Source: Arctopsyche grandis (lineage: Eukaryota > Arthropoda > Insecta > Trichoptera > Hydropsychidae). From it: a stretch of DNA of 64,000 nucleotides. Below, piece after piece: positions 55,791 through 64,000 of this stretch (position 1 is the stretch's first letter; each line of letters starts with the position of its first letter). Location of the stretch: contig NC_135361.1 in assembly GCF_051622035.1 (NCBI RefSeq), positions 22,995,205 through 23,059,204 on the forward strand, read 5' to 3'. The translations under genes were made by a program, and so were the position numbers. Under the pieces are notes generated by a model, which saw nothing but the letters and a program-made list of their open reading frames with translations, had not been told where the DNA came from and did not search any database.

Positions 55791-58700
55791 TATGTTTTAT
55801 TTTATTAAAGTTTCACTTACTTACATACATATATACTTAATATGAAGATGATTACATATATTCAATTATTATAGCTTCACATTCTTTCCCAAGTCAGACA
55901 CGTTAACTTTAAACTTTTGATAGTAGTGTACAATTTGATAGGAGATATATTTTTGGCCACAACACACCCGTAGACGCACTGCGAATTTTAAAATTTTTAA
56001 TTAATTTAATCTATTAATATGTATGTGAGAAAGTGTGAAAGCTTACTATATAAAGTTTATATGAAATAGTGTGAAAAAAGTAACTGTTTAACTATGTAAG
56101 TATCTACTAAGATGTGTGGAAGTGGCGATAATGCGCGTCTGGATAGCCGGTTGTCATCACGTCGATTTGACAGACAATTCCGATCTAATTTTTTAATGAA
56201 TTGATTAGATTATTATTTAAGTAGAAAAAAGCAGTTCATGTATAATATAACCATTATACTATACTAGAAAATGGTATCGTCGAACTTTTGTATGTGTAAA
56301 TTTTCAAAATAAGAATTCCCAAAGGAAGTATCCGACGAAGGTTAACATTTTTCGCAACGGTGACTTTTACGCGATTTACAAACTGTACAAGATATTTTCG
56401 CATGTGGCGCAAACCGCCACCGGCGAAGCGAATATTTCGACCCGAAAATAAGGGTAATATGATATTCTTGCGGTACAATTAACATACATTAGTCGATGGT
56501 GAGGTTTGGGAAGGCGAGATCGGGGGGGCGAGGGGGAGGGTCTAGGGATTTCATTGACATTTTCCCGGTACCCAATTACCGAGGGTCTGCACTAATACGA
56601 CTTTTATGGAAATGTCGCCCTCGTAAAATCCCCAACAGAAACAACCTAAAAACGTTAATAAAGCCTTTTGTTTCAGATTTAATATACAATTTTGTGCACG
56701 CACACACACTCACATCGTTGACGGAACGCTTAATTTTTCCAAACGAACGGATTATACAGTTACATATAAAAACATATGTATGTATGTAATTCGAGATATA
56801 CGAATTTTTCGTCCCATTTAACCACTTCATCGCCATAAGCTCACCGGTTCGCGCTCCTTTGTATTTAAGGCTATGACTTATAATTAATTTTGGTTTCTTC
56901 ACAGTGGCATCTAAAAATATCCTGTGATACAAATGAAATTGAAAAAAGTTAATATTTTTCGTTAGTTTGTGTAGTAATATTTTCAAGACGTAGTGTCAAG
57001 GGTTGGAACTAAGCACTTATTATAATATAATCGAATCGGTTTCTACAAACGCGTGGCGATTAAGTGGTTAATAAACATCTTTGTATATATTGTTTTGTAT
57101 CGTTTATTGACTTACAAGTGCGTCTAATTGAGAAAGTATTAATACACATATATGTATAGATATTGAATACATATGTTTGCCAATTATTAAGGGTACATAT
57201 TAGCAATAGCCACGGTACGTACGAACGCGTTGAAAATCTTAAAGCAATAATGCATTGTTTAAATACAGTTTGGTACCGGTATTTTTTTATACATCTCTTT
57301 TTGTGGGCTGTGTATTGATTGTAGTTGCAGATGGTGTACGTATATTAGATACATTGTAGTTAGGGGTGGTTTCTTATCGGACGAGGGGTGCTTGTAAATG
57401 TCTGGTGCGGCTTGCTGGTGCATTTGTTACCAACTCGTTACCACTAATTGTGAACAAGCCAGTCAAGTTGATTTACGCGCTGGCCATGGTTATGCACTCA
57501 AATACCCGTAACGTTTGCACTGTAGTTATTTTCGTCTAAATGGCGTACCGATTCGGGGAAGTGTTGAATAAAAACGTTTTATTTTTTTACTATAGGTACA
57601 TATAATATGTATGTAAATATATAGAAGTATTTCACGGGTGGGTGAAAGTTGAAAAAAAATTCAGAAAATTCTGTATGACCTTTCCCTTCAGGAACTCTTT
57701 TAGAATCTTAAAAATTCTGTAGATTAATGTATTTTTATCATACATACATAAATACATGCATATATTTCATATTTTTATTTATTTTATTTTTTTCATATTT
57801 ATGTATTTTATTTTTCATATTTATTTTATTTTGCACACAGAAGATGATATCCCAATGAGATGACGGTGATTTTAAATTGAAAATACAATATATATCTTGT
57901 GACTTATTTTGTTAGTGTTATATTTTCCCAAGGTTTATATTATTTTCACTTGTTAGTATTTCGGAATGTCAAAAACAGTGGGATGCGAAGTTGAATATAA
58001 TCATATTTTATATAAAATATTATATTGGAATTGTCGTCGGCTTATTTTTTTATGATTGGACGTCAAAAATTACATCAATTTATATTGTTTTATTTATGAT
58101 TGTATTTTTTTGCAAATATGTATGTATAGGGGCTAGGGGTTTTTGGCATTTGAATTTTTTTAATTAAAAATATTATGGTGCAAACTAAATGGTGCGACTA
58201 AAGGTGCAAATACACAGAATGGAACGTGGCACGTGCTCTTTTTAGACATACAAAAAAAAAACCGATAGCGCACCTAATCTATGCCATCTTTGGCAAAACT
58301 CAACCCGTAGAGTGTTTTTAATGGTATTTTATCCTTTGTATTGACAAAGGTTTGACAGTGATTGATAGCATTGATAGAGGTGAAACTTGTTGAAATAATG
58401 AGATAGTACATATTAACAATGACATAGAGACACGACTATCATAGCTCGAGTCGCCTAACATATAATACTTTTAAGAGTGTTCTTACCATAAGTGTATATC
58501 ATACCGAAGATATTATTTTTTGGATGTAACTTAATTATGCTTTAATTACTTTATGTATGTACGTAGTAGAAATAGATTTTTCCGTATATTCGTTTTAAAT
58601 TTTATAAATTTAATAAAGTTCAAGTTACATGTTTTCTATAGTTTTTTTTTTTAGTAATATTTATTTATTGGAATAAATAAATAAATCGCTCGAATAATTT

Positions 58701-60974
58701 GAAGTGAAGAATTTGGTTCGACTCATATCATGTCATATTTGTATTAAAAAACATATGTAATTGATTTTAATACAATTATAGACATTTTTAATCCAATGTA
58801 TTTTATTTCATATACGTACATATGTATATGCGAACATATTTTTAATAAATTTAAAATATATTACAGATCCTTGTTAGAAATTCTTATACGAAATAGTGTA
58901 CACGAATTGACTTGGTAGAAACGAGTTGAAATATTTTCCGTTCTATCGCTAATACCTTGCTATTAATACTGTCTTGAAATTCAATTTATCTTATAAGATA
59001 AATTGAACTTCGAATAAATGCACGTTTTAAGTTAAAAATAATCAATTCTAAAATGCACAGCAGCCAGTTTTAGAATCTTACACATAATACATATTACATT
59101 CTACATACATTTTACAAAAAATATCTTATGATTATTGCATACAATATAATATCAATATTAGTTATTTGGTTTTTTGCAAATCGGATCATATTTTCCTCAG
59201 TGGGTTCGACCGCGAGCGATGACAGACGGAAACCTTTGCTAAATTTTAAAATTTATTTTCACACTGTACTTACACGAGAGCGATTCGATTGGGTCTCTGT
59301 ACCTGACGTAATGCAATCAGCGTTTGTCTTTTCAATTTGCGATCCTCCTCGCTGATTGCGAGCAAATCAGGGGCGTTCTCGCAAATTGGAAATAGCTCGA
59401 GCCGCCCATGACTATGCTTTTCAATCGACCGTTCGCTTTGAAAACCAACAATAATAGACTTCATCCCCCACCCCCCACGATCCACAGCTCGACAACGGAG
59501 CGAATTATTTTAATGCGGCATCCATCGATTGGCTTTGTCCGATCGCGTAAATAAAGGACAGTGTATAAACGTGTAGTCTAATCGAGAAAAGATGAACCGA
59601 TCGTGCTATATTCGAATGACAATGTTCAATTTTTAATATAGCCGATTCACGAGACGCCACATTTATACGAATTACAGAATTAAGTGTACATTTTTGTTAT
59701 TATATTAAACGATACGTAATCTATATATAATGTATGTTTGAAGTTTATATATATATATATACATAGAACCATGTCTATTTGTAAGGGTACATATTTGAAG
59801 CCGCGTCCAGCTAACTTCGACCCCAGTGTTTTTTCAATTCCCCGTATCATTTAATAATCTACAATTAAATGGATTTGAAAATTCGCTTGACAAATTAGTG
59901 TGTCGTTCGTTAGTGAAATATGTTCGGTATTAACGCGGATTAAAATTATGTATGCACCGCAAATTTAGCATATCGACGAGCCGAACGATGTAAAAGTTTG
60001 TCGATGGCAGATAAATTGCGCTTTTACAGAAATATTTTCCGTTTTTATGGCTTTGCAATATTTATTCGGCGAGCGTACAATTTATCCGCTTAAAATTGCC
60101 ACCATTAGTCGTTAATGGTAACGAATCAATCTAGCGAACGAGAGGAATCCGTTTCGTCCATCAAATGGTAAAGTGGCCCGTGCACATATTAAATGATGCT
60201 ATATTTTCCACACAAAAGCTCTCTAGCGCTCATACGGCCACGATTGAAATAGATTTTAGCTTTCATAATGTATTATATGTATGTCTGAATGAAAATAGTA
60301 TTATTTGATAGACAGTATATAAACTTCTCCTTACATATGAATACTTTATTCGGATTATTGTTAGATCAAAGGCTTGAAAAATTAATTGAAATGGAATGGG
60401 CATTTATTTTAGATATTGCGAAATGCGAGGGTTGAAGTCTGATATATGAACTGAAATATTAAAACTGGACATTAAATGGGCTGCTTCAAGTTTATGTTAA
60501 GTGTCATTTTATTTGAAAATATGGAAAGCTTTATATTATCACATTCAAGAATAATATTTTTTGAAAATTAAAATTATTTTAATGGAATTTTTCGTCGCTT
60601 ATTTTTGAAATTGAAGAAACCAGTCGAAATAAATAAATGTACATAGCATAGACGTGAAGCGAAGCTTCCAAGATCTGAGTGAAAGACGCAATGAGTAGTG
60701 GTAGAGGGAGTTTAATGTTGATCCGCCGATCAAAAAACCCACCGAATATTTATACACCGCATGAACTCTCATTATCATGATATCATTGGTCGATGGGTCG
60801 TGAGATCTTATTGGCTGTTGTATACAGCTTGCTAATATGCCGAGGCCTTTTTGGCTCGAGCGCGCGATCAGGCAATCAGTGCTGGTTAACCAGTGGTCAA
60901 CGAATACTGATCGCTTAATCTCTACGTTACAATATTTTTAATAATATCTGTAATATAAATATTTACAACCATTT
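55791..60974. other. Gene-free stretch with several GC-richer islands
   Basis: Islands lie at 56330-56650 (TATTTTCGCATGTGGCGCAA), 59180-59560 and 59900-60250 (TTTTTATGGCTTTGCAATAT, GTCGTTAATGG). Open frames inside lack domains. Otherwise AT-rich with TACATATGTATG words. Confidence 0.35.
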
Positions 60975-61625
60975 TCTTCTTCCTCGTTTGCTGAATGCTG
61001 AGCGTTGTGATCATTCAGATCAGAATTCAGTGGATGATCCACTTCCACTCCGTTTGGTCCTGTGCCAATTTGCAAGCGGTGTTTGGGGATGATCCCAACA
61101 ATTCTTTAATTTAGTCTGACCATATTATGGGAGATTGTGCTCTCGCTCGTCTTCCCTCGAGTGTTCCTGTGACTACCATCTTCTCCAGACTCACATTCAC
61201 TACATTCCACATACCACATTCTTCATGGCAATATGAACATAATAAGTAGGAAATAATTATTTTATTATATGTTGTGGAAAGTCTTTTCTAAAACTGCCAG
61301 ATCTTTGAGGATGGAGATGTTCATGCGTCTTGTGGTATATGCAATGCGCAACATACGCTACCAACACTACATTTCGAAGGCATCTACATAACATGTCCCT
61401 TTCACTGTTTTTAATGTCTCGATTCCATACAATGCAATGAATGAGGAACTAGACGAATTTTAGTTCTTCTAATTATAGTGGGGTTTTTTCATATTTTTTT
61501 CAGACTGATATTTTATATTTTTTCATATGTCTATTCTTCTGCGGATTTCTGATTGGCGTCTACCTTCTCTTGAGATCAAGGCACCTACTAGGTAGATAAA
61601 ATCGTTGACATCGATGAGGGTTTAG
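60975..61625 (-). pseudogene. RTE-like LINE reverse-transcriptase C-terminal remnant
   Basis: On the minus strand, in several frames: DFIYLVGALISREGRRQSEI with RRRIDI (usual YLGSLIS-x-DG...EIRRRI), then RMLRIAYTTRRMNISILKDL, then KELLGSS...AQDQTEWK (usual IK-x-x-AG...AQDRxxW). These are consecutive landmarks of an RTE/craniofacial-type LINE. Stops and shifts throughout. Confidence 0.65.
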
Positions 61626-62550
61626 TTTTTCATAATGTTAAAATGACATTGGATAAAAATTAAAGTAGTTTCAATAATTAAATAATAATATTAATTGTTA
61701 AATCAAAAATTAAACATAATTTTTAAATTTAAATTTTATTTTATGTAGATTTAGTACGATTTTTTTTCAAAAGTTGAGAATTTTATATGTACATGTGTAA
61801 TCTTATCATTTATCTTCTATCATGTGCACACAGTACTTTATATGTACATACATCAAATTGAAATCAAGTTATGGTTCGTCTTCGTTAAAGTGAAATTTAA
61901 TGGAAATTATCCGTCAAATTAGTATTGCCATACATAATGATGTCACACGAGATGATTCAATCGATAGATGTACATATATTTGCAAACACATATATTAATT
62001 AAGGCAGTGGTGGAAAAATAACATTATGTGTTAAAATATTTTGTAACGAGAAGAATTTCCAACATTAATAAATAAACTAAAATTTTTCCTACAAAATAAT
62101 GGGATTAAAAAAATCACTTGCAATGTATTTTAAATAGTGAAAAAATACTTTAATTTCACTTGGGTCGTAATATTTTCTTTATATGCTGAACAATTAGAGG
62201 ATGGAAGTACATACAAATATTAATATAGTTACTAAGAAAAACTCGTCATCTTGGCTTTTAAATATTGAAGACCACTGAAATGGTAAATATGTAAATAATG
62301 ATTTTTGTATGGCATGGAAATGGTTCTTCATGAGGAACCATTTTACACTCAAAATTTAGAAATTTGGGCATGTGGTTCAAATAGGCTAAACATCGCTTAG
62401 TATCACTGTACTTAATATAAAAATAAATACCTAGTGTTTATTGTTGCAAACAATTATCATTATTACATTGAAATAATAGCTCGATACATGGCTCTATATA
62501 TGTATGTACATATACATACATGTCTTAAAGGACGTATTTATGTATATGCA
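61626..62550. other. Non-coding AT-rich stretch
   Basis: No gene or named repeat. Confidence 0.35.
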
Positions 62551-62559
62551 CATGTATGC

Positions 62560-63070
62560 GTATCGCCGGAGAAAAAGTTAAACGATAAAGAAAAACAGCA
62601 CTTTGGAAGGTTGATAACTTTTTTCCAGAGGGGAAATCTTCGGTATTATGTCGTGTGGATCCCACTCGCCAAATTACGCTCGTTAAACGCTTCCACTGCA
62701 TCGCGCGATACCTTTCAAGGAAAATTGCTCGCATTTAAAACTCGCCTCATTCACGAGAGGACACATTCTTTCAAGATGGCACGACCGTGTCTTGAGGGTG
62801 TCGAGCGAAAGGTTTCTTTACGACCCCGCGGTGGCCTATGAAAGTAACGGGTCGCGCCAAGCCGAGCTTTCCGAGCCGCGAGTCCGATTTCCCCGGGAAA
62901 AGCGGCTGACTTTTCCCCCGATTCGAGTCGAACCGTTCGGCCTCTCCGTTCGCGGCATGAATAAATTCGTTCGCATTTGGACCGACCCCGGTACTAATTT
63001 AATATTAAAACGGCATTTTCATTGTTACACGCGTCGTCCCTGTTGCCCGCGCCAGTGACGGTGAGAAAAC
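62560..63070. other. GC-rich non-repetitive island
   Basis: Includes GACCCCGCGGTGG and TTTCCCCGGGAAAAGCGGC. Open frames cross it, but none has a domain. Candidate conserved non-coding DNA by composition. Confidence 0.3.
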
Positions 63071-63177
63071 GACTTGGTTTATTTATCAGGGAATGACGCC
63101 CGATTCAACGTTTTCGCATAAGTTTAATCCCAAGAACACATTTCAGTTTAAGCGCATTTATATATGTACATATACAT

Positions 63178-63179
<2 letters not shown>

Positions 63180-63236
<57 letters not shown>
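63180..63236. repeat. (TA)n followed by poly(T)
   Basis: A TA run then about 18 T; could be the tail of a minus-strand retroposon (poly-A plus TA), but no body is seen to the right. Confidence 0.85.
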
Positions 63237-63237
<1 letters not shown>

Positions 63238-64000
63238 GAACTCAATGAATAGCATTTAATTTAACAAGAAGAAGTTTCAGTGAGACACAATTAATGAGAC
63301 TTCAACTATTCCTTAGATTTATAGACAGATATAAACACTATTAAAACGATAAAGACTTGATACTTAGGCATACATATGTACATATACAAATGTATAAATC
63401 GGTTGAAATTTTTAGATTTCACAATCTTACATATGTAAAGTAAAAAGTGTTTTAAATAAATAAAATCATATTCATTACTGAGGGGCTATTATTTATTAAA
63501 TATGATATATGTATATCCGATTGAGTAATAGCGATAATATTATCGACATTTTTAGATAAACAAAAAATCGCTATGATAATTTTATTTGAGAATAAACGAG
63601 AATGGTATTGGACTTCGCATTGTATTTTATTATAAATACATATGATATATATTATACATTGTTAACCTTGAAAAATAAATTTCATTTATCTTTTATAAGT
63701 CTACGCTAATGTGAATAGAATACGCTACTGTGTTTTGTGTCAACATTACTTTTTTAATTGCTGTTTATATAGTTTCAAAACTGACGTCAGATAATAAAAT
63801 AATAAATCTGATTAAAAATGGATCTGGACTGATTAAATCTGAATTAATACTAAAATAATACCCGAGCTTACGAATAATATATCAAGGCTTGATACCTAAA
63901 AGGCTTTTTGTTTTTAACCTTTGATGTATAATTAAATACTCTGTTAGTTACGTTACTATGGTACTCAAATAATTATAATTTAAATTAGTTTTGATATTTT
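63237..64000. other. AT-rich end of window
   Basis: No gene or named repeat. Confidence 0.35.

Overview
The window looks like nuclear DNA of an insect. It is AT-rich, with short GT-AG introns (often under 100 bp), an insect-type single deoxynucleoside kinase, a MADF-BESS gene, a BEL/Pao LTR element and many class II transposon remnants. I could not resolve the order. There is no bacterial or organellar content and no CRISPR array. All calls come from reading the sequence by eye; no database search was made.

Left third (about 3.3-16.7 kb): the gene-bearing part. A MADF-BESS gene (minus, 3370-5183) is split by a LINE fragment. Then come a JTB homologue (plus, 4 exons, 7501-8201), a deoxynucleoside kinase (minus, 5 exons, 9489-10593), a hexosaminidase-D-like GH20 enzyme (plus, 9 exons, 12522-15078) and a probable small two-exon gene (plus, 16151-16697). 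The JTB, kinase and hexosaminidase models close with consistent splice phases and no internal stops. They look like independent housekeeping genes, not a pathway cluster. Between them sits an unusual family of inverted-repeat elements whose outermost ends are GGTTCGGTGATTA at one side and GGTAAACGGACTA-like at the other, with 8-bp target duplications. Three members stand head-to-tail, separated by copies of the same octamer GTAAAATG.

Middle (17-47.6 kb): mostly mobile DNA. It holds a Harbinger-type element, hAT remnants, a set of SINEs with different tRNA-like heads but one shared central domain, and a deep nest at 26.2-35.5 kb: an array of GGAAT/GGAACTGAAA repeats holds a CR1-like LINE, which in turn holds a 119-bp LINE tail and a young BEL/Pao deletion derivative. 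A diverged array of about 145-bp units lies at 38.3-39.3 kb. A second nest at 43.3-45.7 kb is hAT containing SINE containing Tc1, and the Tc1 transposase appears to carry a spliceosomal intron.

Right third (45.7-64 kb): no protein-coding gene seen. It is AT-rich DNA with TATG/TACATA microsatellite-like runs, a few repeats, one RTE-like LINE remnant, and several isolated GC-richer non-repetitive islands. It could be a large intron or a regulatory desert; that is inference.
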